From Actinosomnolentus pattersoniae (SeqCode) (GTDB lineage: Bacteria; Actinomycetota; UBA4738), in assembly GCA_013817655.1 (NCBI GenBank), contig JACDCJ010000125.1, positions 1-5,809 on the forward strand: a stretch of 5,809 nucleotides of DNA, in the 5' to 3' direction. Below the pieces are notes generated by a model that saw only the letters and a list, made by a program, of their open reading frames with translations, was not told the origin of the DNA and ran no database searches. This document shows, one piece after another, positions 1-5,716 of the stretch; the stretch's first letter is position 1; every line of letters starts with the position of its first letter. The position numbers and the translations under genes were made by a program.

Positions 1-1
1 C

Positions 2-208
2 GAGCAGTACGCGGTACCGGAGGCTCTGGACGCCCTCCGAGCTGTGCGAAAGCAAGACCGCACCGGGGAACGCATCACGATCTCGGCCGCCGACCCCTTG
101 AACCTGGTGGGGGTCGTGCTGCCGGGCCCACGCGTGCCGTCGCTCATGACGAACGCGGTCTCGTACGTCGACGGCGTTCCCGAGGAGGCCACCGCCGCGC
201 TCGCCTGA
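2..208 (+). CDS. lhr: Lhr-type DEAD/DEAH ATP-dependent helicase, C-terminal fragment
   Basis: This is the 3' end of a gene that starts before the window: 68 codons and a TGA at 206-208. The readable tail starts EQYAVPEALDALRAVRK and contains ISAADPLNLVGVVLPGPRVP, followed by a short stretch around NAVSYVDGVPEE. From family knowledge, the S-A-x-D-P-L-N-L-x-G core followed by a P-G-x-R-V-P segment is typical of the extreme C-terminus of Lhr (large helicase-related) proteins. These are superfamily 2 ATPases of about 1500 residues that translocate 3' to 5' on DNA and are linked to DNA repair. No helicase motifs lie inside the window, so the assignment rests only on this tail. The gene runs in the same direction as tetR but is separated from it by 84 bases holding a possible hairpin and the tetR promoter, so the two are probably not co-transcribed. 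Confidence 0.75.
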   Translation, partial: EQYAVPEALDALRAVRKQDRTGERITISAADPLNLVGVVLPGPRVPSLMTNAVSYVDGVPEEATAALA

Positions 209-226
209 CCTGATCGTGCTGAGCAC

Positions 227-248
227 GGGCAGCCTGAGTGTCCTGCCC
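227..248 (+). terminator. Possible weak terminator hairpin after the helicase gene
   Basis: GGGCAG (227-232) pairs with CTGCCC (243-248) around a 10-base loop. A smaller hairpin, CGTGC-TGA-GCACG (215-227), lies immediately before it. There is no T-run, only TAACTT. The position 20-40 bases past the helicase stop fits a terminator, but six-base stems arise easily in DNA this GC-rich. Confidence 0.3.
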
Positions 249-271
249 TAACTTACTCTGTACGTTAGAAT
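248..271 (+). promoter_or_regulatory. tetR promoter -10 with overlapping TetR-type operator
   Basis: The arms CTAACTTAC (248-256) and GTACGTTAG (260-268) form a 21-base inverted repeat centred on 258. Eight of ten base pairs match. Its core is TAC-TCT-GTA (254-262), the same TAC-N3-GTA pattern found repeatedly in front of the transporter gene. A good -10 candidate, TAGAAT (266-271), overlaps the right arm, which would put the transcript start near 278. No convincing -35 hexamer is visible 16-18 bases upstream. An operator over the -10 of a tetR gene is the classic autorepression arrangement. Binding is inferred from symmetry and position. Confidence 0.65.
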
Positions 272-292
272 GCGTGAAGAGGTGGATGCAGA

Positions 293-985
293 GTGGCGAC
301 GCGAACGGACCTGAGCGTTGAGCCCCGTACCCCCCTGAGCAGGGAGCGGGTGCTGCGGGCGGCCATCGCCCTTGCCGATGAACGGGGTATCGAGTCGCTC
401 AGCATGCGCAAGCTCGGCCAGGAGCTCGGGGTCGAGGCGATGTCGCTGTACAACCACGTGGCCAACAAGGAAGAGATCCTCAATGGCATGGTCGACGTCG
501 TTGTGAGCGAGATCAACGACGCCGTCAGCGCGGCCGATGCTCCTTTCGGCGACTGGACGACGGCCATGCGCCGGAGGATCCTGTCGGCCCGCGAGATCCT
601 CCTTCGGCATCCCTGGGCGCCTGGCGTCATCGAGTCGCGCACCAACATGAGCATGCCGATGTTGGGCTACTTCGACTCGGTTATCGGACTTCTCCGGGAC
701 GCGGGCTTCTCGATCGACCAGACCCATCATGCCCTGCATGTCCTGGGCAGCCGAATCTTGGGGTTCACGCAAGAGCTGTACGAAGACTCGGATGAGCCCG
801 ATCCAGAGGCGATGGCGATCTTCATCCAGCAGATGGCCGGCACGTACCCCCACCTCACTGAGATGGCCAAGCAGATCAGCCACGATGAAGCCACCACGTT
901 GCGGGGGTGCGACGACCAGGTCGAGTTCGAGTTCGCGCTCGACCTGATGCTGGACGGCCTCGAGAGGCTCCGGGACCCAGCCTGA
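293..985 (+). CDS. TetR-family transcriptional repressor (TetR_C_1 type), probable regulator of the adjacent MMPL transporter
   Basis: This 230-residue protein has the normal TetR-family size. The N-terminal DNA-binding domain spans about residues 16-63. Its helix-turn-helix reads SMRKLGQELGVEAMSLYNHV, followed by ANKEEIL, an almost consensus TetR recognition segment. The remainder, about residues 85-226, is a helical ligand-binding and dimerisation domain. Features such as LLRHPWAPGVIESR, GFSIDQTHHALHVLGS and the closing FALDLMLDGLERL match the tetracycline-repressor-like C-terminal type (TetR_C_1). The GTG start at 293 is preceded by GAGGTGG (279-285) at a spacing of 7 bases. The ATG at 286 is out of frame. 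The gene lies 146 bases upstream of the transporter in the same direction, and similar operator cores occur at both promoters, so autoregulation and repression of the exporter are likely. The inducing ligand cannot be read from the sequence. Confidence 0.93.
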   Translation: MATRTDLSVEPRTPLSRERVLRAAIALADERGIESLSMRKLGQELGVEAMSLYNHVANKEEILNGMVDVVVSEINDAVSAADAPFGDWTTAMRRRILSAREILLRHPWAPGVIESRTNMSMPMLGYFDSVIGLLRDAGFSIDQTHHALHVLGSRILGFTQELYEDSDEPDPEAMAIFIQQMAGTYPHLTEMAKQISHDEATTLRGCDDQVEFEFALDLMLDGLERLRDPA

Positions 986-1041
986 GGCCGGCTGGTCGGC
1001 TCCGCAGCAGCACGCCTCACTAGACCCACCCCTTCTTCCGT

Positions 1042-1070
1042 TTGACAGCCTTACGGCGTACGTGTACCTT
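1042..1070 (+). promoter_or_regulatory. mmpL promoter (-35 TTGACA, -10 TACCTT)
   Basis: A perfect -35 hexamer, TTGACA (1042-1047), is followed after exactly 17 bases by TACCTT (1065-1070). The latter is a minimal TANNNT-type -10 with 3 of 6 matches to TATAAT. Transcription would start near 1077, giving a leader of about 55 bases before the ATG at 1132. One TAC-N3-GTA operator core lies inside the spacer and others lie just downstream, so a bound repressor would block polymerase. The -35 is strong evidence; the -10 assignment is less certain. Confidence 0.65.
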
Positions 1071-1109
1071 AACGCCATACATTTACGGCGTATGCATACG
1101 GCGTACGCC
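1051..1109 (+). promoter_or_regulatory. Multi-copy TetR-type operator array in front of mmpL
   Basis: The 9-mer TACGGCGTA, a TAC-N3-GTA palindromic core, occurs exactly three times: 1052-1060, 1084-1092 and 1097-1105. A degraded copy in inverted sense, AACGCCATA, lies at 1071-1079. The centres are 1056, 1075, 1088 and 1101, so the last three are 13 bases apart. The last two copies together make a 22-base near-palindrome (1084-1105) with a single mismatched pair and a perfect 12-base inner palindrome, CGTATGCATACG (1089-1100). A second perfect palindrome, GGCGTACGCC, lies at 1100-1109. TTAC-N3-GTACG at 1051-1062 matches the tetR promoter site at 253-264 except in the central three bases. The likely ligand is the TetR protein encoded at 293-985, perhaps binding as several dimers. 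Confidence 0.75.
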
Positions 1110-1131
1110 AAGAGGAAAGGGGAGAGGGCCC

Positions 1132-3381
1132 ATGAAACTGTCCACCGAATCGCTGGCTCGTTCGGCAGGCCGGCACCCGTGGAGGACGCTGGTCGTCTGG
1201 GTCATCGCGCTGGTCACCGCGGGCGTCCTGTCGTCGCAGTTCCTGGGCGGTGCCTTGACCACCGACACCGACTTCACGAACAAGCCCGAAGCCAAGCGGG
1301 CCGCCGGTCTGTTGGAGGAGCGGTTCCGTGGCCCCAACGAAGGCATGGAGTTCGTCGTGGTGACGGCCGAGAGGGCGGTCACCGAACCCGTGTACCGGGC
1401 CTACGTGGGCGAGCTGCAAGCCGCGATCGCGGCCCTCGGCCCGGATGCCGTCCAGCGTGTGGGGAGTTACCTGACGAACGAGGGTCCGGTCTCCGAGACC
1501 GGCCGATCGACCTTGCTGCCGGTGACGCTGGCGGGAGCCGACCACACCGCCGTCGGGGAGAATGCCGAGCTGCTGGGTGACGCCGTCAAGGGCATAGGTG
1601 CTCCAGCAGGGTTCGAGGCTCTCGTCGCGGGTCCAGCCACGCTCGAGAACGAGTTCATCCGGCTCGCCGAGGAGGGCCTCCAGCAGGGTGAGACCATCGG
1701 CCTGGCGGTCGCCTTCGTGGTGCTGGTGTTCGTGTTCGGGGCGGTCCTCGCCAGCCTGATCCCGATCATCCTCGGGGTGACGGCAATCGCGATCGCTCTC
1801 GGTGCCGCTGCCCTATTCGGGCTGGCGTTCGATCTGCCGTTCTTCATCGCCAACATCATCACGATGATCGGTCTGGCAGTCGGCGTCGACTACTCGCTGT
1901 TCATCGTCTCCCGTTACCGCGAGGAGCGGGCCAACGGTCTCGACAAGCTCGATGCGATCGCCCACACCGGCGCCACGGCGAGCCGCGCGGTGTTCTTCTC
2001 CGGCCTCACGGTCATGGTGGCGCTCACGGGCATGCTGATGCTGCCGAACACCATCTACCGCAGCATCGGTCTGGGCGCGATCCTCGTGGTGATCACCGCG
2101 GTCGCCGCCTCGCTCACCCTGCTGCCCGCCGTGCTGGCACTCCTCGGCGACAAGGTCGATGCGCTGCGGATTCGGGGCAGAAGGAACGCCTCCGAACGGA
2201 GGCAGAGTCGCTTCTGGGATCGGGTCACCGGTACGGTCATGCGCCGACCCGTCGCGAGCCTGGTCCTGGCCGCCGGAATCCTGATTGTGGCGGCCGTCCC
2301 ATACCTCAGTATCAACGAAGGGTTCTCGGGCGTGAGCACGCTGCCCGATGAGGTGGAGTCTAAGCAAGCCTTCCTCATCTTGGAGAGGGAGTTCTCGGGA
2401 GGCCTCGGGTCGCCGGTGGAGATCGTCATCGATGGAGACGTCACCCCGTCAGTGATGGCCTCTATCCGGGATATGCAGGACGCGTTGGACGCCGATCCAT
2501 CATTCGGCCCGTACATAGTCGAGGTGAACGAGGCGGGCGACCTTGCGCTGGTGTCTGCCCCTCTTTCCGGGGACATGTCTAGCGATCATGCGATGGATGT
2601 GGTGCGCGACCTGCGCGACGAAGTCGTTCCGCGCCTCTTCAACGGCGAGCCGGTCGAGGTGCTCGTCGGAGGCGACACGGCGTACAACATCGACTACCTC
2701 GACCAGACGACGCTGTACACGCCCATCGTGTTCTTGCTGGTGCTCGGCCTGTCCTTCGTGCTGTTGACCGTGGCGTTCCGCTCGGTGGTCATCCCGGCGA
2801 AGGCGATCGCGATGAACCTGTTCTCGGTGGGGGCGACCTATGGGCTGCTCGTCCTGTTCTTCCAGCGTGGCGTCGGGCCTGAGGTGTTCAAGGACATCGC
2901 CGGGTGGCTGGGCTTTGGCCAGGTCGAGGCGATCGAGGCCGGGCTGCCGCTGTTCATGTTCAGCATCCTGTTCGGGCTCTCCATGGATTACCACGTTTTC
3001 ATGCTCTCAAGGATCCGGGAGCGGTTCGATCAAACCGGCGACAACAGCGAGTCCGTTGCGCATGGGTTGCGCACCACGGGTGCTCTGATCACCGGGGCGG
3101 CGGCCATCATGGTGGCGGTCTTCGGTGGCTTTGCAGCCGGCCCGCTGGTCGCGCTGCAGCAGATGGGCTTTGGGTTGGCCGTGGCCGTGGCGCTCGATGC
3201 CACCATCGTCCGATCCGTCCTCGTCCCCGCAACGATGAAGCTCCTCGGCAACCGCAACTGGTATCTACCGTCCTGGCTCGAATGGCTGCCCAAGGTGAAC
3301 ATCGACGGTTCGGCGAAGCCCGAGATGGTTCCAAACCCCGTCGAACCCGATCTCGAGCGGCAGCTCGCTGGGGTCGACTGA
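1132..3381 (+). CDS. MMPL-family (RND superfamily) membrane transporter
   Basis: This 749-residue polytopic membrane protein has the usual length for short actinobacterial MMPL/YdfJ-like exporters. RND proteins of this class use the proton gradient to move lipids or hydrophobic compounds across the inner membrane. The fold shows two repeats. TM1 is at about 18-38, with an extracytoplasmic domain at about 40-185. A first TM bundle at about 187-340 contains GVDYSLFIVSRYREE, with D253-Y254. A linker rich in Arg and Lys follows (343-366). TM7 is at about 374-392, and a second external domain spans about 395-525. The second TM bundle (530-705) contains LSMDYHVFMLSRIRER, with D619-Y620. The paired Asp-Tyr motifs are the family's proton-relay residues, and both are intact. 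The ATG at 1132 is chosen because AAGGGGAG (1117-1124) lies 7 bases upstream. The longer in-frame reading from TTG 1042 would use the -35 box as a start codon. Substrate is unknown; control by the upstream TetR is inferred from shared operators. Confidence 0.95.
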   Translation: MKLSTESLARSAGRHPWRTLVVWVIALVTAGVLSSQFLGGALTTDTDFTNKPEAKRAAGLLEERFRGPNEGMEFVVVTAERAVTEPVYRAYVGELQAAIAALGPDAVQRVGSYLTNEGPVSETGRSTLLPVTLAGADHTAVGENAELLGDAVKGIGAPAGFEALVAGPATLENEFIRLAEEGLQQGETIGLAVAFVVLVFVFGAVLASLIPIILGVTAIAIALGAAALFGLAFDLPFFIANIITMIGLAVGVDYSLFIVSRYREERANGLDKLDAIAHTGATASRAVFFSGLTVMVALTGMLMLPNTIYRSIGLGAILVVITAVAASLTLLPAVLALLGDKVDALRIRGRRNASERRQSRFWDRVTGTVMRRPVASLVLAAGILIVAAVPYLSINEGFSGVSTLPDEVESKQAFLILEREFSGGLGSPVEIVIDGDVTPSVMASIRDMQDALDADPSFGPYIVEVNEAGDLALVSAPLSGDMSSDHAMDVVRDLRDEVVPRLFNGEPVEVLVGGDTAYNIDYLDQTTLYTPIVFLLVLGLSFVLLTVAFRSVVIPAKAIAMNLFSVGATYGLLVLFFQRGVGPEVFKDIAGWLGFGQVEAIEAGLPLFMFSILFGLSMDYHVFMLSRIRERFDQTGDNSESVAHGLRTTGALITGAAAIMVAVFGGFAAGPLVALQQMGFGLAVAVALDATIVRSVLVPATMKLLGNRNWYLPSWLEWLPKVNIDGSAKPEMVPNPVEPDLERQLAGVD

Positions 3382-3393
3382 CCCCAGATCACT

Positions 3394-3426
3394 CGCCGAA
3401 GGGCCGCCCCCGGCGTCCCTTCGGCG
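3394..3426. terminator. GC-rich hairpin between convergent genes, probable bidirectional terminator
   Basis: CGCCGAAGGG (3394-3403) and CCCTTCGGCG (3417-3426) form a perfect 10-base-pair stem with a 13-base loop. It lies 12 bases after the mmpL stop and 14 bases beyond the stop of the opposing oxidoreductase gene. Neither flank carries a T-run, which is common for terminators in high-GC Actinomycetota. The location between two converging stops supports service in both directions. Confidence 0.75.
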
Positions 3427-3440
3427 CAGTGCCCGCCGAT

Positions 3441-4451
3441 TCACATGGTGATGATGATTCTTCCTCGAGCGTGTCCCTCTGCCAGATACCGGATGGCCTC
3501 CCGGACCTCGCTCAGCGGGAACGTTCTGTCAATGACCGGTGTGATCTTTCCGGCCTCGACGAGGTCCTTCAGCAGACCAAGAGGGTCTTTGATCTCCTTC
3601 GACTCGCGTGGAGCCATCCGCTGGCTCACGAACGGCGACAACACGAGCAGTTTGAGGAATTGACCGATGCCTCCGATCCAACGGCGGCCCGAAGCTCCGA
3701 AACGATCATGCCCGATGAGCACGTAGGTCCCCGTGGGAGTGAGGGCCCGTCTGATGTCTGAAGACCGATGGATCCCGGGAACATCGAGGATGAGATCGTA
3801 GTGCTCGCCTCGTCGGGTGAAGTCCTCTTTCGTGTAGTCGATGACCCTGTCCGCGCCCAGCGATCGAACCATTTCCAGTTTCGCGGTGCTGTCCACGCCG
3901 GTCACATCGGCTCTGTACGCCTTGGCGAGCTGCACGGCGAAGGCACCCACGGCGCCACCCGCGCCGTTGATCAGGACTCTCTGTCCGGGCTGAAGGCGTC
4001 CCCGACCGTGAATGCCCTGGATCGCGATGAATCCGGACGTTGGCACTGCCGCCGCCTGTTCGAACGTCAGGTTGGCCGGCTTCAGCGCCAGCGACTTCTC
4101 GCGCACAGACACGCACTCGGCATAGGCGCCACCGTTGTGCCACTGGATGCCTCTGACGCTCTCGCCGAATACCTCATCGCCCGGTCGAAACCGCGTCACG
4201 TTCTTGCCGATCGACTCAACGTGCCCTGCAACATCCGTTCCCGGAACCTTGATCTTTGGTCTGAGCAGCCCGGCCCCCATGATGCGGAGGACGTATGGCA
4301 GACCGGTCACGACGTGCCAGACATCCGGATGGACTGAGGCCGCGTGAACTCGTACCAGCACCTCATCCTCCTTGGCAACCGGCTTCTCGATGTCCTGGAG
4401 CTCCAGAACATCCTCAGGGGAGCCGTACGCGTCTTGGACGATCGCCTTCAT
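3441..4451 (-). CDS. Zinc-independent MDR oxidoreductase (quinone oxidoreductase / NAD(P)-dependent alcohol dehydrogenase-like)
   Basis: This 336-residue medium-chain dehydrogenase/reductase has the full family length. The N-terminal GroES-like catalytic domain (about 1-130) opens MKAIVQDAYGSPEDVLEL and includes VPGTDVAGHVESIGKNVTRF then RPGDEVFG (70-96). The Rossmann domain follows, with the dinucleotide loop GAGGAVG at 163-169 and the coenzyme-binding strand ending at about VTGVDSTAK (183-191). The GRIIITM ending is typical of the quinone-oxidoreductase branch. Only one cysteine (C113) is present, so neither the catalytic nor the four-Cys structural zinc site can form; a zinc-free NAD(P)H reductase is expected. 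Substrate is unknown. The ATG at 4451 is chosen because GGGAG (complement of 4458-4462) sits 6 bases upstream and the protein then starts in the family's usual way. An in-frame ATG at 4514 would add 21 unalignable residues and lacks a ribosome site. The gene converges on mmpL. Confidence 0.93.
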   Translation of the reverse strand: MKAIVQDAYGSPEDVLELQDIEKPVAKEDEVLVRVHAASVHPDVWHVVTGLPYVLRIMGAGLLRPKIKVPGTDVAGHVESIGKNVTRFRPGDEVFGESVRGIQWHNGGAYAECVSVREKSLALKPANLTFEQAAAVPTSGFIAIQGIHGRGRLQPGQRVLINGAGGAVGAFAVQLAKAYRADVTGVDSTAKLEMVRSLGADRVIDYTKEDFTRRGEHYDLILDVPGIHRSSDIRRALTPTGTYVLIGHDRFGASGRRWIGGIGQFLKLLVLSPFVSQRMAPRESKEIKDPLGLLKDLVEAGKITPVIDRTFPLSEVREAIRYLAEGHARGRIIITM

Positions 4452-4550
4452 CGTGATCTCCCGATCCGTCGCCCGGTCGGTGGAGGATAGCCCGGGTCGC
4501 AGATTCGCTTCCATGATGCGGCTTTGGACGCGCTCAAGCCTTCGACGAGT

Positions 4551-4579
4551 TTTCTAGCCAGGTTCCGGCGCTTGTTCAC
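4551..4579 (-). promoter_or_regulatory. Weak candidate promoter for the MDR oxidoreductase gene
   Basis: On the minus strand GTGAAC (4579-4574) is followed after 17 bases by TAGAAA (4556-4551). The two match the -35 and -10 consensus at 3 and 4 of 6 positions. This would give a leader of about 93 bases. The 211-base gap between the DinB stop and this gene leaves room for its own promoter, but the match is weak and another site, TATCCT near 4480, is nearly as good. Confidence 0.22.
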
Positions 4580-4662
4580 GGCTCTCCGCCTGGAAGGGGT
4601 TCCCAGCTCGCTTCCATCTGAACGACGTCGGCAGGACGACCTGTCTCGACTCCGCGCAGGGG

Positions 4663-5169
4663 CTAGACCGGGACGAACTGCCCGCTCGCGTCGATGTAGG
4701 TCCAGCCGTCCATGTTGGGCGGCTCGACCCCGAGCCGCGTCAGGATCGTGGCCACCTGCGAGCGGTGCTCGGTCCCGTGGTTGACTGCCTGCAGCAGAAA
4801 CAGCGACACGGGCATCCACCACGTGCCCGGCGGGTCGTCACCGGTCACCTGGACCTTGCGATCCTGGTCGGCCTGCGTCGACGCCTCCTCGAGCTGTGCG
4901 TCGCCGTGAGCGAACCGCTCCCTTAGAGTCTCGAACCCGGGGAACGGGTCGTCCGGGAGCCGCTCGGGCCGCTCAGTGTCCATGAGCCGCGCCGCGTACC
5001 CCTCCTGGGCGTTCGCGATGTGGACCAGGGTGCCGCCGATGCTCCCGTAGGTTCCGGTAGCCGTGGCATCGAGCTGCTCGGGCGAGAGCTTCCGGCAAGC
5101 CTCCAGCAGCCGCTGATTCATCATGGAGTTGTGTCGGAAGAACTCCACGAGGAGATCCATGTCCGGCAT
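4663..5169 (-). CDS. DinB-family four-helix-bundle protein (putative metal-dependent enzyme)
   Basis: This 168-residue protein (counted from ATG 5169) has the standard DinB length. The N-terminus MDLLVEFFRHNSMMNQRLLEA is the family's first helix. The metal-binding histidines are visible: H50 in LVHIANAQEGY, and H131 and H135 in QAVNHGTEHRSQVATIL. From family knowledge, DinB/YfiT-like proteins form a four-helix bundle with a divalent metal on three histidines. Some members are thiol-dependent transferases (bacillithiol or mycothiol), but most have no assigned reaction, so the substrate is open. Start choice is uncertain: TTG 5178, ATG 5169 and ATG 5160 are in frame and none has a good Shine-Dalgarno sequence. 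ATG 5160 gives the most typical N-terminus. The gene lies 211 bases upstream of the MDR oxidoreductase on the same strand, a gap that argues against tight coupling. Confidence 0.9.
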   Translation of the reverse strand: MPDMDLLVEFFRHNSMMNQRLLEACRKLSPEQLDATATGTYGSIGGTLVHIANAQEGYAARLMDTERPERLPDDPFPGFETLRERFAHGDAQLEEASTQADQDRKVQVTGDDPPGTWWMPVSLFLLQAVNHGTEHRSQVATILTRLGVEPPNMDGWTYIDASGQFVPV

Positions 5170-5173
5170 CTTA
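5168..5173 (-). promoter_or_regulatory. Possible -10 element for a near-leaderless dinB-like transcript
   Basis: On the minus strand TAAGAT (5173-5168) lies 7 bases before the ATG at 5160 and matches TATAAT at 4 of 6 positions. If it is used, the transcript would start almost at that ATG, which would explain the missing ribosome site. No matching -35 is seen, and the element overlaps the other possible start codons. Confidence 0.2.
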
Positions 5174-5269
5174 GTCAACCGCGGGAGCGCCGCTGCGCGG
5201 GGTGGCGCCGCACCCTCACCGAAGAACGCTGCGAACCCGACGAGCCGGCTTCCGAACCGCTCGACCGGT

Positions 5270-5590
5270 CACCCAGCGAGCCAGTCCCCATCAGGGGGCC
5301 CGCGGCGAAGCCCGTGAGCGCTAGGCAGAGCTCGCCGTCGGTGGCCGGAATCAGGCCGCCAGCATCGCTCGTCGCTGTGTCGCGGATCGCGCGTCCGGAT
5401 GTTTCCACATCAATGTCGGGACGAACCACGGCATCAGTGCAGCCTGGGCCACCCGGGCATCGCCACCTGTCTCGGCGGCGGCAAGCAGCGCGAATTCCAT
5501 GCCCGGCAGGATGGCGAACAGCGTGCTGCGCAGAATGATGAACGGGAGGGCCCGCCTTCGCTCCGGCACGGGGGGAACTACATGTGAGCG
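5270..5590 (-). pseudogene. Possible decayed coding fragment with a frame change
   Basis: Reading leftward, one frame gives a coding-like hydrophobic run, ALPFIILRSTLFAILPGMEF then ALLAAAETGGDARVAQAALM, and ends at a stop at 5351-5353. An adjacent frame, open from 5429 down to 5175, continues with DAGGLIPATDGELCLALTGF. Third codon positions are almost all G or C in the central part of each stretch, while the ends are not coding-like. The pattern would fit an old small secreted or membrane-anchored protein gene broken by a frameshift near 5380-5430. The IPATDGELCLAL part vaguely recalls short segments seen in secreted actinobacterial proteins of unknown function. I do not recognise a family with confidence, and chance G/C bias in a GC-rich intergenic region remains possible. 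Confidence 0.22.
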
Positions 5591-5695
5591 ATCGGGCGGA
5601 GGCGGATCGGAATCGGCACTGTATGACCTAACGAAGCGGCAAGTGAACGACCACACGTCGTCGGCCCTGTCGCGAGAAGCACCCCAGCCTGTACC

Positions 5696-5701
5696 TATGA
5701 T
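5696..5701 (+). promoter_or_regulatory. Candidate -10 element for the last gene
   Basis: TATGAT (5696-5701) matches TATAAT at 5 of 6 positions and ends 15 bases before the GTG start at 5717. Transcription would begin near 5708, giving a leader of about 9 bases. No good -35 is visible 17-18 bases upstream (CGAGAA and GCGAGA are poor matches). Confidence 0.4.
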
Positions 5702-5716
5702 CAGAGTCGATGAAAA

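Larger units (their letters stand above)
5179..5716. other. 538-base stretch without a recognised intact gene
   Basis: This region lies between the DinB-family gene (reading left) and the last gene (reading right), so it should hold both divergent promoters. No tRNA-like fold, tandem repeat, insertion sequence end or CRISPR-like pattern is apparent. Open frames exist on both strands but none starts with a ribosome site and a recognisable protein. On the minus strand two adjacent frames have the strong G/C third-position bias of real genes over roughly 5270-5590. Confidence 0.5.

Noticed and set aside
7..17. GTACGCGGTAC, a TAC-N3-GTA palindrome like the TetR operator
   Set aside because: It lies inside the helicase coding region (Q-Y-A-V-P codons), far from any promoter, and has a different centre; a chance match is more likely.
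248..1111. Long minus-strand open frame opposite tetR
   Set aside because: It is an antisense shadow of a well-supported TetR gene, is rich in Arg, His and Asp, and shows no recognisable domain.
1042..1131. N-terminal extension of the transporter from TTG 1042
   Set aside because: The codon is part of the -35 box, the stretch is packed with operator repeats, and ATG 1132 has a strong ribosome site.
4452..4514. N-terminal extension of the MDR oxidoreductase from ATG 4514
   Set aside because: There is no ribosome site at 4514, the extra 21 residues do not fit the family, and the ATG at 4451 has GGGAG at 6 bases.
4591..4650. Small inverted repeats between the DinB and oxidoreductase genes, such as CAGG-ACGA-CCTG
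   Set aside because: Stems of only 4-5 bases without a T-run are too weak to call a terminator.
4448..4822. Minus-strand open frame overlapping the end of the DinB-family gene and the following gap
   Set aside because: Most of it is an out-of-frame reading of the DinB gene; the remaining Arg-rich part is not recognisable.
5020..5538. Plus-strand 172-codon open frame
   Set aside because: Its first third is antisense to the DinB gene, and the rest is Arg/Pro/Ser-rich as expected of a shadow frame in GC-rich DNA, with no family signature.
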